Notes under the pieces: generated by a model
What the model saw: only the letters and a program-made list of their open reading frames with translations
Database searches by the model: none
Told to the model about the DNA's origin: nothing
Made by a program: the position numbers and the translations under genes
Part shown: positions 26,717-36,696 of the stretch, in pieces
How positions within the stretch are numbered: the first letter of the stretch is position 1
Layout of the letters: every line of letters begins with the position of its first letter
Assembly (NCBI RefSeq): GCF_031181705.1
Contig: NZ_JAPSKN010000001.1
Location: 1-64,000 of the forward strand
Origin: Streptomyces sp.
GTDB lineage: Bacteria > Actinomycetota > Actinomycetes > Streptomycetales > Streptomycetaceae
Reading direction: 5' to 3'
Length of the DNA stretch: 64,000 nucleotides

Positions 26717-28711
26717 ATGACAGCGACGACCGACGGAAGCACCGGGGCCCTGCCACCCCGCGCCGCCGCGGCCAGCGACACCGACACGCACACCCCCGGG
26801 GCGGCCGGGGTGCCCGAAGCCGCCGCCCGCGCCGCCCGGCGGGCCACCGACTTCCTGCTCTCCCGCCAGGACGCCCAGGGCTGGTGGAAGGGCGACCTCG
26901 AGACCAACGTCACGATGGACGCCGAGGATCTGCTGCTCCGTCAGTTCCTCGGTATCCGCGACGAGAGGACCACGCAGGCCGCCGCGCTCTTCATCCGCGG
27001 CGAGCAGCGCGAGGACGGCACCTGGGCCACCTTCCACGGCGGCCCCGGCGAACTCTCCACCACCATCGAGGCCTACGTCGCCCTCCGCCTGGCCGGGGAC
27101 GCGCCGGACGCCCCGCACATGGCCAAGGCCTCCGCCTGGATCCGCGCGCGGGGCGGCATCGCCGCCGCCCGGGTCTTCACCCGCATCTGGCTGGCCCTGT
27201 TCGGCTGGTGGAAGTGGGAGGACCTGCCCGAACTCCCGCCGGAGCTCATCTTCTTGCCCACGTGGGTGCCGCTCAACATCTACGACTTCGGCTGCTGGGC
27301 CCGCCAGACCATCGTCCCGCTGACGGTCGTCTCCGCGAAGCGCCCGGTCCGGCCCGCGCCCTTCCCGCTCGACGAGCTGCACACCGACCCGCGGCACCCG
27401 AACCCGGCCAAACCCCTGGCGCCTGCGCTCAGTTGGGACGGCGCCTTCCAGCGGATGGACAGGGGCCTGCACGCCCTGCGGAAGGTCGCTCCGCGCAGAC
27501 TCCGCGCGGCCGCCATGAGAGGCGCCGCCCGCTGGATCATCGAACGGCAGGAGAACGACGGCTGCTGGGGCGGCATCCAGCCCCCGGCCGTGTACTCGAT
27601 CATCGCCCTGCACCTGCTCGGCTACGACCTCCAGCACCCGGTGATGCGCGAAGGGCTCGCGTCCCTGGACCGGTTCGCCGTGTGGCGCGAGGACGGGGCC
27701 CGGATGATCGAGGCCTGCCAGTCGCCGGTGTGGGACACCTGCCTCGCCGCGATCGCGCTGGTCGACGCCGGACTGCCCGCCGACCACCCGCAGTTGGTGA
27801 AGGCGGCCGACTGGATGCTGGGCGAGGAGATCGTCCGGCCCGGCGACTGGTCGGTACGGCGGCCCCAACTGCCGCCCGGCGGTTGGGCGTTCGAGTTCCA
27901 CAACGACAACTACCCCGACATCGACGACACCGCTGAGGTGATCCTCGCGCTGCGCCGGATCGCCCACCACGACCCGGAGCGGGTCGAGGGGGCCATCGGC
28001 CGGGGCCTGCGCTGGACGCTCGGGATGCAGTCGAGGAACGGGGCGTGGGCCGCCTTCGACGCCGACAACACCAGCCCCTTCCCCAACCGGCTGCCGTTCT
28101 GCGACTTCGGCGAGGTCATCGACCCGCCCTCCGCCGACGTCACCGCGCACGTCGTCGAGATGCTCGCAGCCGAGGGCCTCGCCCACGACCCGCGCACCCG
28201 GCGCGGCATCGAATGGCTGCTGGCCGAACAGGAACCGGACGGTTCCTGGTTCGGGCGCTGGGGCGTCAACTACGTCTACGGCACCGGGTCGGTCGTCCCC
28301 GCCCTGGTCGCCGCCGGCATCCCCGCCGCGCACCCGGCGATCCGGCGGGCGGTGGCCTGGCTGGAGTCGGTGCAGAACGACGACGGCGGCTGGGGCGAAG
28401 ACCTGCGCTCCTACCAGGACGTCGCGCGGTGGAGCGGCAGGGGCGCCTCGACCGCCTCCCAGACGGCCTGGGCGCTGATGGCGCTGCTCGCGGCGGGCGA
28501 GCGGAACTCCAAGGCCGTCGAACGCGGCGTCGCGTGGCTCGCCGCCACCCAGCGGGAGGACGGCTCCTGGGACGAGCCCTACTTCACCGGCACCGGCTTC
28601 CCCTGGGACTTCTCGATCAACTACCACCTCTACCGCCAGGTCTTCCCGCTGACGGCGCTCGGCCGGTACCTCCACGGGGAACCCCTCGCCGGCCGGGTCA
28701 AGGGGGACTGA
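26717..28711 (+). CDS. shc: Squalene-hopene cyclase
   Basis: A 664-residue cyclase that folds squalene into hopene/hopanol at the membrane surface. The catalytic DxDD motif is DIDDT, D401-D404. Multiple QW repeats are visible, for example QDAQGWWKGD, QENDGCWGG, QSRNGAWAAFD, QEPDGSWFGRWG, QNDDGGWGED and QREDGSWDE. Length is normal (about 630-680). Residues 1-35 are a Thr/Ala-rich extension. ATG start with GAAGGGGAAG. The TGATG overlap with hpnG shows coupling. Confidence 0.96.
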   Translation: MTATTDGSTGALPPRAAAASDTDTHTPGAAGVPEAAARAARRATDFLLSRQDAQGWWKGDLETNVTMDAEDLLLRQFLGIRDERTTQAAALFIRGEQREDGTWATFHGGPGELSTTIEAYVALRLAGDAPDAPHMAKASAWIRARGGIAAARVFTRIWLALFGWWKWEDLPELPPELIFLPTWVPLNIYDFGCWARQTIVPLTVVSAKRPVRPAPFPLDELHTDPRHPNPAKPLAPALSWDGAFQRMDRGLHALRKVAPRRLRAAAMRGAARWIIERQENDGCWGGIQPPAVYSIIALHLLGYDLQHPVMREGLASLDRFAVWREDGARMIEACQSPVWDTCLAAIALVDAGLPADHPQLVKAADWMLGEEIVRPGDWSVRRPQLPPGGWAFEFHNDNYPDIDDTAEVILALRRIAHHDPERVEGAIGRGLRWTLGMQSRNGAWAAFDADNTSPFPNRLPFCDFGEVIDPPSADVTAHVVEMLAAEGLAHDPRTRRGIEWLLAEQEPDGSWFGRWGVNYVYGTGSVVPALVAAGIPAAHPAIRRAVAWLESVQNDDGGWGEDLRSYQDVARWSGRGASTASQTAWALMALLAAGERNSKAVERGVAWLAATQREDGSWDEPYFTGTGFPWDFSINYHLYRQVFPLTALGRYLHGEPLAGRVKGD

Positions 28712-29352
28712 TGGGCGCACAGCCCGGCCCGGCCCCGCTGCTGATCGCCTGCGCGCTCGGCATCGAGCAGTTCGCCCTGCGCGCGGGCGGGCGGGGCGGC
28801 GCCGGCGGTCCGGTCACCGTGCTGCGGACCGGTATGGGACCGGCGGCGGCCGAGCGGGCCGTCGCCCGGGTGCTGGCCGGCCCGGCCCTGCGGGACGCCG
28901 CCGTGCTGGCCACCGGCTTCTGCGCGGGCCTGGCGCCCGGCATGCACCCCGGTGACCTGGTGGTCGCCGAGGAGACCCGCGACCCACGCTCCACGACCCC
29001 CTGCGTCGGGACGGAGCTGCTGGTCGAGGAGCTGGGCCGGGCGGTGCCCGGGCGGACCGTGCACACCGGGCCGCTGACCGGATCCGACCACGTCGTGCGC
29101 GGCCACGAGCGGTCCGCCCTGCTCGCGACCGGCGCGATCGCCGTCGACATGGAGTCGGCGGCCACGCTCCTGAGCGCCGTGCGCGCGGGCGAGCGCCCGG
29201 TTGCGGCCGTCCGGGTGGTCGTGGACGCTCCTGAACATGAACTCGTCCGGATCGGCACGGTGCGCGGTGGAATATCAGCTTTCCGTGTTCTTCGCTCGGT
29301 CCTTCCCGCTTTCTTCGAATGGCACCGTTCCTTGCTGCTCCCCAGGAGGTGA
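28711..29352 (+). CDS. hpnG: HpnG-type adenosylhopane nucleosidase/phosphorylase
   Basis: A 213-residue nucleoside-phosphorylase fold protein. TGMGPAAAERAV is the phosphate-loop-like segment and AVDMESAATLLS the ribose-binding ME motif. HpnG removes adenine from adenosylhopane to yield ribosylhopane or its phosphate. Start ATG overlaps the shc stop. Its own stop lies in the AGGAGGTGA ribosome site of hpnH. Confidence 0.85.
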   Translation: MGAQPGPAPLLIACALGIEQFALRAGGRGGAGGPVTVLRTGMGPAAAERAVARVLAGPALRDAAVLATGFCAGLAPGMHPGDLVVAEETRDPRSTTPCVGTELLVEELGRAVPGRTVHTGPLTGSDHVVRGHERSALLATGAIAVDMESAATLLSAVRAGERPVAAVRVVVDAPEHELVRIGTVRGGISAFRVLRSVLPAFFEWHRSLLLPRR

Positions 29353-29357
29353 GCCAG

Positions 29358-30380
29358 ATGGCCATGCCGCTCCGACAGTCCATCAAGGTCGCTACGTACT
29401 TGGCTGAACAGAAGCTCCGGCGGCGGGACAAGTTCCCCCTGATCGTCGAGTTGGAGCCGCTGTTCGCCTGCAACCTCAAGTGCGAGGGCTGCGGCAAGAT
29501 CCAGCATCCGGCCGGGGTGCTCAAACAGCGGATGCCGGTCGCCCAGGCGGTGGGGGCGGTCATGGAGTCCGGCGCCCCCATGGTGTCCATCGCCGGCGGC
29601 GAGCCGCTGATGCACCCGCAGATCGACGAGATCGTGCGTCAGCTCGTGGCCAAGCGCAAATACGTCTTCCTCTGCACCAACGCCATGCTGCTGCGCAAGA
29701 AGATGGACAAGTTCACGCCGTCGCCCTACTTCGCCTTCGCGGTGCACATCGACGGACTGCGCGAGCGGCACGACGAGTCCGTGGCCAAGGAGGGCGTGTT
29801 CGACGAGGCGGTGGAGGCGATCAAGGAGGCCAAGCGGCGCGGCTTCCGGGTCACCACCAACTCCACCTTCTTCAACACCGACACCCCGCAGACCATCGTC
29901 GAGGTGCTGAACTTCCTCAACGACGACCTCCAGGTCGACGAGATGATGATCTCTCCCGCCTACGCCTACGAGAAGGCCCCCGACCAGGAGCACTTCCTCG
30001 GCGTGGAGCAGACCCGGGAGCTGTTCAAGAAGGCGTTCGCGGGCGGCAACCGGCGACGCTGGCGGCTCAACCACTCCCCGCTCTTCCTGGACTTCCTGGA
30101 GGGCAAGGTCGACTTCCCGTGCACGGCGTGGGCGATCCCGAACTACTCCCTCTTCGGCTGGCAGCGCCCCTGCTACCTGATGAGCGACGGGTACGTGCCG
30201 ACCTACCGGGAGCTGGTCGAGGAGACCGACTGGGACAAGTACGGCCGCGGCAAGGACCCGCGCTGCGCCAACTGCATGGCGCACTGCGGCTACGAGCCCA
30301 CCGCCGTCCTGGCCACCATGGGGTCGCTGAAGGAGTCCCTGCGCGCCATGCGCGAGACGGTTTCCGGGAACCGGGAGTGA
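29358..30380 (+). CDS. hpnH: Radical SAM adenosylhopene transferase HpnH
   Basis: A 340-residue radical SAM enzyme with the cluster motif CNLKCEGC (C38, C42, C45) and a SPASM-like Cys set near the C-terminus ([12 protein letters not shown]). It attaches the 5'-deoxyadenosyl group to diploptene, the first step of side-chain building. ATG start with an ideal AGGAGGTGA at seven bases. Five bases after hpnG. Confidence 0.93.
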   Translation: MAMPLRQSIKVATYLAEQKLRRRDKFPLIVELEPLFACNLKCEGCGKIQHPAGVLKQRMPVAQAVGAVMESGAPMVSIAGGEPLMHPQIDEIVRQLVAKRKYVFLCTNAMLLRKKMDKFTPSPYFAFAVHIDGLRERHDESVAKEGVFDEAVEAIKEAKRRGFRVTTNSTFFNTDTPQTIVEVLNFLNDDLQVDEMMISPAYAYEKAPDQEHFLGVEQTRELFKKAFAGGNRRRWRLNHSPLFLDFLEGKVDFPCTAWAIPNYSLFGWQRPCYLMSDGYVPTYRELVEETDWDKYGRGKDPRCANCMAHCGYEPTAVLATMGSLKESLRAMRETVSGNRE

Positions 30381-30384
30381 GGAC

Positions 30385-31542
30385 ATGACGGCCATCGCGC
30401 TGGGCGTCCCCGAGGTGCCCCTCCGGCCGGTCGCCCGGCGGCGCGCGTCGCGGCGGATCCAGGTCGGTACGGTGCCGGTCGGGGGCGGGGCCCCGGTGTC
30501 GGTGCAGTCGATGACGACGACCCGCACCTCGGACGTCGGCGCCACGTTGCAGCAGATCGCCGAGCTCACCGCGTCCGGCTGCCAGATCGTCCGGGTCGCC
30601 TGCCCCACGCAGGACGACGCGGACGCGCTGGCGACCATCGCCCGCAAGTCGCAGATCCCGGTGATCGCCGACATCCACTTCCAGCCGAAGTACGTGTTCG
30701 CAGCCATCGAGGCGGGCTGCGCCGCCGTCCGCGTCAACCCGGGCAACATCAAGCAGTTCGACGACCGGGTCGGGGAGATCGCCCGGGCGGCCAGGGACCA
30801 CGGCACCCCGATCAGGATCGGCGTCAACGCCGGATCGCTGGACCGCAGGCTGCTGCAGAAGTACGGCAGGGCCACCCCGGAGGCGCTCGTGGAGAGCGCG
30901 TTGTGGGAGGCCTCGCTGTTCGAGGAACACGACTTCCGCGACCTCAAGATCTCCGTCAAGCACAACGACCCGGTCGTGATGATCGAGGCCTACCGGCAGC
31001 TCGCCGAGCAGTGCGACTACCCGCTGCACCTCGGCGTGACCGAGGCCGGACCGGCGTTCCAGGGCACGGTCAAGTCGGCGGTGGCGTTCGGGGCGCTGCT
31101 GTCGCGGGGCATCGGCGACACGATCCGGGTGTCGCTGAGCGCGCCGCCGGTCGAGGAGGTCAAGGCCGGCATCCAGATCCTGCAGTCGCTGGGGCTCAGG
31201 GAACGCCGGCTGGAGATCGTCTCCTGCCCCTCCTGCGGACGCGCCCAGGTCGACGTGTACAAGCTGGCCGAGGAGGTCACGGCCGGGTTGGAGGGCATGG
31301 AGGTGCCGCTGCGCGTCGCCGTCATGGGGTGCGTGGTCAACGGGCCCGGCGAGGCGCGGGAGGCCGATCTGGGGGTGGCCTCCGGCAACGGCAAGGGGCA
31401 GATCTTCGTGAAGGGCGAGGTCGTCACGACCGTCCCCGAGTCGAGGATCGTCGAGACGCTGATCGACGAGGCGATGAAGCTCGCCGAGCAGATGGAGCAG
31501 GACGGCGTGGGGCCGGGGGAGCCGGCCGTCACCGTGAGCTGA
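30385..31542 (+). CDS. ispG: 4-hydroxy-3-methylbut-2-enyl-diphosphate synthase
   Basis: A 385-residue [4Fe-4S] enzyme of the MEP pathway. N-terminal TIM barrel ([24 protein letters not shown]) and C-terminal cluster domain with [11 protein letters not shown] and [11 protein letters not shown]. Converts ME-cPP to HMBPP. Four bases after hpnH. A copy inside a hopanoid operon suggests local boosting of isoprenoid supply, beside a likely second copy elsewhere. Confidence 0.95.
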   Translation: MTAIALGVPEVPLRPVARRRASRRIQVGTVPVGGGAPVSVQSMTTTRTSDVGATLQQIAELTASGCQIVRVACPTQDDADALATIARKSQIPVIADIHFQPKYVFAAIEAGCAAVRVNPGNIKQFDDRVGEIARAARDHGTPIRIGVNAGSLDRRLLQKYGRATPEALVESALWEASLFEEHDFRDLKISVKHNDPVVMIEAYRQLAEQCDYPLHLGVTEAGPAFQGTVKSAVAFGALLSRGIGDTIRVSLSAPPVEEVKAGIQILQSLGLRERRLEIVSCPSCGRAQVDVYKLAEEVTAGLEGMEVPLRVAVMGCVVNGPGEAREADLGVASGNGKGQIFVKGEVVTTVPESRIVETLIDEAMKLAEQMEQDGVGPGEPAVTVS

Positions 31543-31570
31543 GCAGCACGGAACCGAAGGGGGCCCGAGC

Positions 31571-33466
31571 GTGACGATTCTGGAGAGCATCCGGGGACCA
31601 CGCGACCTGAAGGCGCTGTCCGAGGCCGAACTGGGGGAACTGTCCGACGAGATCAGGGAGTTCCTGGTGCACGCGGTCGCCAGAACCGGCGGCCATCTGG
31701 GACCCAATCTGGGCGTGGTGGAACTGACCGTCGCCCTGCACCGGGTCTTCGAGTCGCCGGCCGACCGCATCCTGTGGGACACCGGCCACCAGAGCTACGT
31801 GCACAAGCTGCTGACCGGGCGCCAGGACTTCTCCAAGCTGCGCGGCAAGGGCGGCCTGTCCGGCTACCCCTCGCGTGAGGAGTCCGAGCACGACGTCATC
31901 GAGAACAGCCACGCCTCCACGGCGCTCGGCTGGGCCGACGGCCTCGCCAAGGCCCGCCAGGTGCAGGGGGAGAAGGGGCACGTCGTCGCGGTCGTCGGCG
32001 ACGGCGCCCTCACCGGCGGCATGGCCTGGGAGGCCCTGAACAACATCGCGGCCGCAAGGAACCGTCCGCTGATCATCGTCGTCAACGACAACGAGCGCTC
32101 CTACGCGCCGACCATCGGCGGTCTCGCCGACCACCTCGCGACGCTGCGCACCACCGACGGCTACGAACGGGTCCTCGCCTGGGGCAGGGACGTGCTCCAG
32201 GCCACCCCGCTGGTCGGCACCACCCTCTACGAGGCCCTGCACGGCGCCAAGAAGGGCTTCAAGGACGCGTTCGCCCCCCAGGGCCTCTTCGAGGACCTGG
32301 GACTGAAATACGTCGGCCCGATCGACGGACACGACATCGGGGCCGTGGAGTCCGCGCTGCGCCGCGCCAAGCGCTTCCACGGGCCGGTCCTCGTGCACTG
32401 CCTCACGGAGAAGGGCCGCGGCTACGAACCCGCCCTCGCGCACGAGGAGGACCACTTCCACACCGTCGGCGTGATGGACCCGCTGACCTGCGCGCCCCTC
32501 TCGCCCGCCGGCGGCCCGTCCTGGACGTCCGTGTTCGGCGACGAGATGGTCCGGATCGGTGAGGAGCGCGCGGACGTCGTGGCGATAACCGCCGCCATGC
32601 TGCACCCGGTGGGTCTCGGCCGGTTCGCCGAGCGGTTCCCGGACCGGGTGTGGGACGTCGGGATCGCCGAGCAGCACGCGGCCGTCTCCGCGGCAGGGCT
32701 GGCGACGGGCGGCCTGCACCCGGTCGTCGCCGTCTACGCCACCTTCCTCAACCGCGCCTTCGACCAGCTCCTGATGGACGTGGCCCTGCACCGCTGCGGG
32801 GTGACCTTCGTCCTGGACCGGGCCGGGGTCACCGGCGTGGACGGGGCCTCCCACAACGGCATGTGGGACCTGTCCGTCCTCCAGGTCGTCCCGGGCCTGC
32901 GCATCGCCGCGCCGCGCGACGCGGAGCAGCTGCGGGCCCAGTTGCGCGAGGCGGTCGCCGTCGACGACGCGCCGACCCTGGTGCGCTTCCCCAAGGAGTC
33001 GGTGGGCCCGGACGTCCCCGCCGTCGACCGCGTGGGCGGACTGGACGTGCTGCACCGTGCGCCCGGGCCGCGGGTGCTGCTGGTGGCCGTGGGCGTGATG
33101 GCGTCCGTCTGCCTCCAGGCCGCCGAACTGCTGGAAGCCCGCGGCATCGGCTGCACCGTCGTCGACCCGCGCTGGGTCAAGCCCGTCGACCCGGCACTGC
33201 CCGCACTCGCCGCCGAGCACCGCATGGTCGCCGTCGTCGAGGACAACAGCCGGGCGGCCGGGGTCGGCTCGGCCGTGGCACTGGCCCTCGGGGACGCAGA
33301 AGTGGACGTGCCCGTACGGCGGTTCGGCATCCCGGAGCAGTTCCTCGCGCACGCCAAGCGCGCCGAGGTGCTCGCCGACATCGGCCTGACGCCCGTCGAG
33401 ATCGCCGGACGGATCAGCGCGAGCCTCACCGTGAAGAAAGAGCTGTCCAAGGAGCCACAGGAATGA
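31571..33466 (+). CDS. dxs: 1-deoxy-D-xylulose-5-phosphate synthase
   Basis: A 631-residue TPP enzyme that makes DXP from pyruvate and glyceraldehyde 3-phosphate, the entry step of the MEP pathway. TPP-binding motif [16 protein letters not shown], active-site region [16 protein letters not shown], and transketolase pyrimidine domain with [20 protein letters not shown] start after GAAGGGGG. Overlaps the next gene by 4 bases. Full length, no missing part. Confidence 0.95.
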   Translation: MTILESIRGPRDLKALSEAELGELSDEIREFLVHAVARTGGHLGPNLGVVELTVALHRVFESPADRILWDTGHQSYVHKLLTGRQDFSKLRGKGGLSGYPSREESEHDVIENSHASTALGWADGLAKARQVQGEKGHVVAVVGDGALTGGMAWEALNNIAAARNRPLIIVVNDNERSYAPTIGGLADHLATLRTTDGYERVLAWGRDVLQATPLVGTTLYEALHGAKKGFKDAFAPQGLFEDLGLKYVGPIDGHDIGAVESALRRAKRFHGPVLVHCLTEKGRGYEPALAHEEDHFHTVGVMDPLTCAPLSPAGGPSWTSVFGDEMVRIGEERADVVAITAAMLHPVGLGRFAERFPDRVWDVGIAEQHAAVSAAGLATGGLHPVVAVYATFLNRAFDQLLMDVALHRCGVTFVLDRAGVTGVDGASHNGMWDLSVLQVVPGLRIAAPRDAEQLRAQLREAVAVDDAPTLVRFPKESVGPDVPAVDRVGGLDVLHRAPGPRVLLVAVGVMASVCLQAAELLEARGIGCTVVDPRWVKPVDPALPALAAEHRMVAVVEDNSRAAGVGSAVALALGDAEVDVPVRRFGIPEQFLAHAKRAEVLADIGLTPVEIAGRISASLTVKKELSKEPQE

Positions 33467-34878
33467 CAACCGCCGAATCCGCGTCGGAGTCGTCGCGGGC
33501 CGCAGAGTTCGACCTCGGCAGGCTGCTGGCCGAGCGCGGGGCCGAGCGCTACGAGCTGCACAGCCGGTACCTCAACCACCAGCTGCCGCGCATGCTGCAC
33601 ACCATCGGCTTCGACAAGGTCTACGAGCGCGCCGAGGGCGCCTACTTCTACGACGCGGACGGCAACGACTACCTGGACATGCTCGCCGGGTTCGGGGTGA
33701 TGGGGCTCGGCCGCCACCACCCCGTGATCCGCAAGGCGCTGCACGACGTGCTGGACGCCTCTCTCGCCGACCTCACCCGGTTCGACTGCCAGCCGCTGCC
33801 CGGACTGCTCGCGGAGAAGCTGCTGGCGCACAGCCCGCACCTGGACCGGGTGTTCTTCGGCAACAGCGGCACCGAGGCCGTCGAGGGTGCCCTGAAGTTC
33901 GCCCGGTTCGCCACCGGCCGTCCCAGAATCCTGTACTGCGCGCACGCCTTCCACGGCCTGACCACCGGCTCCCTCTCCGTCAACGGCGAGTCCGCCTTCC
34001 GCGACGGCTTCGCCCCGCTGCTGCCCGACACGGCCGTGCCGCTCGGCGACCTCGACGCGCTGGAGCGGGAGCTGCGGAAGGGCGACGTCGCCGCCCTGAT
34101 CGTCGAGCCCATCCAGGGCAAGGGCGTGCTGCAGGCCCCGCCCGGTTACCTGCTCGCCGCCCAGGAGCTGCTGCACCGGCACAAGGCGCTGCTCATCGCC
34201 GACGAGGTGCAGACGGGCCTCGGCCGGACCGGCGACTTCTACGGCTACCAGCACGAGGACGGGGTGGAACCCGACCTGGTGTGCGTGGCCAAGGCGCTGT
34301 CCGGCGGCTACGTGCCGGTCGGCGCCACGCTCGGCAAGGACTGGATCTTCAGGAAGGTCTACTCGTCCATGGACCGGGTGCTGGTCCACTCGGCGAGCTT
34401 CGGCTCGAACGCGCAGGCCATGGCGGCGGGCCTCGCCGTGCTGTCGGTGATGGAGAACGAGCAGATCGTCGCAGGCGTCCGGGCCACCGGGGAGCGGCTG
34501 AGGACCCGGCTCGCGGCGCTGACGGACCGGTACGAGATGCTCGCCGACGTCCGCGGCCGGGGCCTGATGATCGGCATCGAGTTCGGCCGGCCGAAGTCGC
34601 TGAAGCTGCGCAGCCGGTGGACCATGCTCCAGGCCGCGCGCAAGGGACTGTTCGCGCAGATGGTGGTGGTGCCGCTGCTGCAGCGGCACCGGATCCTCAC
34701 CCAGGTCTCCGGTGACCACATGGAGGTGATCAAGCTGATCCCGCCGCTGATCATCGGGGAGCGGGAGGTGGACCGGTTCGTCGACGCGTTCACGGCCGTG
34801 ATGGACGACGCTCACGACGGCGGACTGGTGTGGGATTTCGGCAAGACGCTCGTCAAGCAGGCGGTCGCCAACCGGTGA
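33463..34878 (+). CDS. hpnO: Class III aminotransferase, HpnO-type (aminobacteriohopanetriol synthesis)
   Basis: A 471-residue PLP aminotransferase of the ornithine/acetylornithine group. Phosphate-binding [30 protein letters not shown], and the Schiff-base lysine K277 in [13 protein letters not shown]. By position it should convert the ribosylhopane aldehyde to aminobacteriohopanetriol. ATGA overlap with dxs. The function rests on context plus family rather than on specific residues. Confidence 0.85.
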   Translation: MTTAESASESSRAAEFDLGRLLAERGAERYELHSRYLNHQLPRMLHTIGFDKVYERAEGAYFYDADGNDYLDMLAGFGVMGLGRHHPVIRKALHDVLDASLADLTRFDCQPLPGLLAEKLLAHSPHLDRVFFGNSGTEAVEGALKFARFATGRPRILYCAHAFHGLTTGSLSVNGESAFRDGFAPLLPDTAVPLGDLDALERELRKGDVAALIVEPIQGKGVLQAPPGYLLAAQELLHRHKALLIADEVQTGLGRTGDFYGYQHEDGVEPDLVCVAKALSGGYVPVGATLGKDWIFRKVYSSMDRVLVHSASFGSNAQAMAAGLAVLSVMENEQIVAGVRATGERLRTRLAALTDRYEMLADVRGRGLMIGIEFGRPKSLKLRSRWTMLQAARKGLFAQMVVVPLLQRHRILTQVSGDHMEVIKLIPPLIIGEREVDRFVDAFTAVMDDAHDGGLVWDFGKTLVKQAVANR

Positions 34879-34890
34879 GACGACTCCTCT

Positions 34891-34925
34891 TTGCCTCAGA
34901 GGCAAAAAATTTGCCGCTGAGGCAA
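34891..34925. promoter_or_regulatory. Paired operators upstream of the XRE-cupin regulator
   Basis: Two copies of a 15-bp palindromic box: TTGCCTCAGAGGCAA at 34891-34905 (perfect seven-base arms) and TTGCCGCTGAGGCAA at 34911-34925. They start exactly 20 bp apart, about two helical turns, so two dimers could bind the same face. They lie 21-55 bases before the ATG of the regulator at 34946, which is the likely binder. Confidence 0.7.
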
Positions 34926-34945
34926 GACTTCGGCTGAATGGAGCC

Positions 34946-35587
34946 ATGAGCTCCTCCGAGACCGAGCGGCCCCCCGGGGCCGACTCGCCGGCCGACCCGG
35001 CCGGTGCGCTGCCCGCGGTCGCGCCGCAGCTGCGGGCCCTGCGGCGCCAGGCCTCCCTGACCCTGGAGGCCGCGGCCCGCGCCGCCGGACTGTCGCCCGC
35101 CCACCTCTCCCGTCTGGAGACCGGGCAGCGCCAGCCCTCGCTGCCGATGCTGCTCACGCTCGCCCGCGTCTACGGTACGACCGTCTCCGAGCTGCTCGGT
35201 GAGACCGTCGCCGGCCGGGACGCCGTCGTGCGCGCGGCCGACATGGAACCCACCGCTGCGGGCGGCTGGACGTACTGGCAGGCCGGCGCCTCCGGTCGCG
35301 GGATGCAGGCCCTGCGGGTCCACGTCCCGTACGGCTCCCAGGGCGACATCGTGCGCGTCCACCCCGGCGAGGAGTGGCTGCACGTCCTGCGGGGCCGGCT
35401 TCGGCTGCGCCTGGGGGACACCACGCACCGGCTGGCGGCCGGCGACAGCGCCCACTTCGACTCGCTCACCCCGCACCGCATCGCCGCCGAGGACCACGAC
35501 GGCGTCGACCTGCTGTTCGTCCACACCCTGCTGCAGAGCCCCACGGCCGCCCTGTGCCTGGGGCCGGCCCCCGGAGACGCGTCATGA
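34946..35587 (+). CDS. XRE-family regulator with C-terminal cupin domain
   Basis: A 213-residue regulator. HTH about residues 25-80 (LRALRRQASLTLEAAARAAGLSPAHLSR region; seen as LEAAARAAGLSPAHLSRLE), cupin about residues 125-190 (VHPGEEWLHVLRGRLRLRLGD, HFDSLTPHRI). The cupin probably senses a small molecule. Two palindromic boxes just upstream point to self-regulation. Overlaps the downstream small membrane gene (ATGA). It follows the hopanoid operon directly but need not control it. Confidence 0.9.
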   Translation: MSSSETERPPGADSPADPAGALPAVAPQLRALRRQASLTLEAAARAAGLSPAHLSRLETGQRQPSLPMLLTLARVYGTTVSELLGETVAGRDAVVRAADMEPTAAGGWTYWQAGASGRGMQALRVHVPYGSQGDIVRVHPGEEWLHVLRGRLRLRLGDTTHRLAAGDSAHFDSLTPHRIAAEDHDGVDLLFVHTLLQSPTAALCLGPAPGDAS

Positions 35588-35703
35588 GCGACATGGAGGA
35601 GAAGTTCCCCCGCGCCCTGTGGGTCCGGCTGCTCGTCTACCTCATCCTGGGGCACGTCTTCGCCGCGTTCGTCTACCTGCTGTTCGAAGTGGGCGCCAAG
35701 TAG
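35584..35703 (+). CDS. Small membrane protein (DUF6126-like)
   Basis: A 39-residue protein with one membrane segment (LLVYLILGHVFAAFVYLLF) preceded by a charged start, MSDMEEKFPRALWVR. I recall this as the DUF6126 pattern, always found beside an XRE-cupin regulator. Start in an ATGA overlap. It may be the effector or a membrane partner of the regulator. Function unknown. Confidence 0.7.
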   Translation: MSDMEEKFPRALWVRLLVYLILGHVFAAFVYLLFEVGAK

Positions 35704-35718
35704 CCGCCGGGCGGTGCC

Positions 35719-36516
35719 TCAGTCGAGGAGCCGCTCGCGCAGCCGCTCCCGGCTCTGCGGGGAGAGCTTCAGGCCCTTCTCCAGGTAGGGGTCGACGCCG
35801 CCCCAGGTCTCCTCGATGGTGTCGAAGGCGGCCGTCAGGTACTCGGCGCGCGCGTCGAACAGCGGGCTGAGCAGCTCCATGACCTCGGGGGAGTAGGCCG
35901 AGGCGTGCGAGCTGCTGCGGTGCACCTTGTAGCGGCGGTGCTTGGCGTTCGACTTCAGGTAGTCCTCGACGATGGCGTCCCGCTCGACGCCCAGGGCCAG
36001 CAGCGTCACCGCGATGGACAGGCCCGCGCGGTCCTTGCCCGCCGCGCAGTGCATCAGCGCGGGGACGCTGTCCTCGGCGAGCGCGTGCAGCACCCGGGAG
36101 TGCTCCGCGGTGCGGTCCTTGATGATCATGCGGTAGGACGCGATCATCCGGTCCGCGCCCTTGCCGTCCGCGAGGATCGCGCGCAGCTGGTCCAGGTCGC
36201 CGTCGCGGACCATCTTCCAGAACTCGGCGCCGTCGGCCGGGTCGCTCAGCGGCAGGTTCACATTGCGCACGCCCGGCAGCTCGATGTCCGGGCCTTCGAG
36301 CTTCTGGTCCGCGGCGTTGCGGAAGTCGAAGACCGTGTGCAGACCCAGCGTGGCCAGGAAGGCGGCGTCCTCCCCGGTCGCGTGCGCCAGGTGGCCGCTG
36401 CGGAACAGCACGCCCTGCCGCACCCGCCGTCCGTCCACGGTCGGCAGTCCGCCCACGTCGCGGAAGTTGCGCACTCCGGCCAGCTCGGGCTCGGTCGACG
36501 GGACCTGCTGTGTCAC
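35719..36516 (-). CDS. Tyrosine-protein phosphatase family protein
   Basis: A 265-residue PTP of the MptpB-like type. Catalytic loop HCAAGKDRAG (CxxGKDR, tyrosine/phosphoinositide phosphatase signature), N-terminal NFRDVGGLPTVDGRRVR, and VFDFRNAADQK. Secreted relatives act as virulence phosphatases; no signal peptide is seen here. GTG start with GGGGAGGAG upstream. Divergent from the alpha-galactosidase with a 180-base gap. Confidence 0.88.
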   Translation of the reverse strand: MTQQVPSTEPELAGVRNFRDVGGLPTVDGRRVRQGVLFRSGHLAHATGEDAAFLATLGLHTVFDFRNAADQKLEGPDIELPGVRNVNLPLSDPADGAEFWKMVRDGDLDQLRAILADGKGADRMIASYRMIIKDRTAEHSRVLHALAEDSVPALMHCAAGKDRAGLSIAVTLLALGVERDAIVEDYLKSNAKHRRYKVHRSSSHASAYSPEVMELLSPLFDARAEYLTAAFDTIEETWGGVDPYLEKGLKLSPQSRERLRERLLD

Positions 36517-36696
36517 CTGGGCTCCTCCCCATCGGCGTCGCCGACGCGGGCTCGTCGGCGGGCACCACTCGACCATACGACATGCCTGGCAGGGGCAATG
36601 AGTCGTCCACAGGCGTTGCCCGGAGCGCCCGCCGCCCTCGATGATGTTGCTGCTTGATCGCACCTGGTCGCGCGTGTGGGAATCCGTGGGGGCTCG

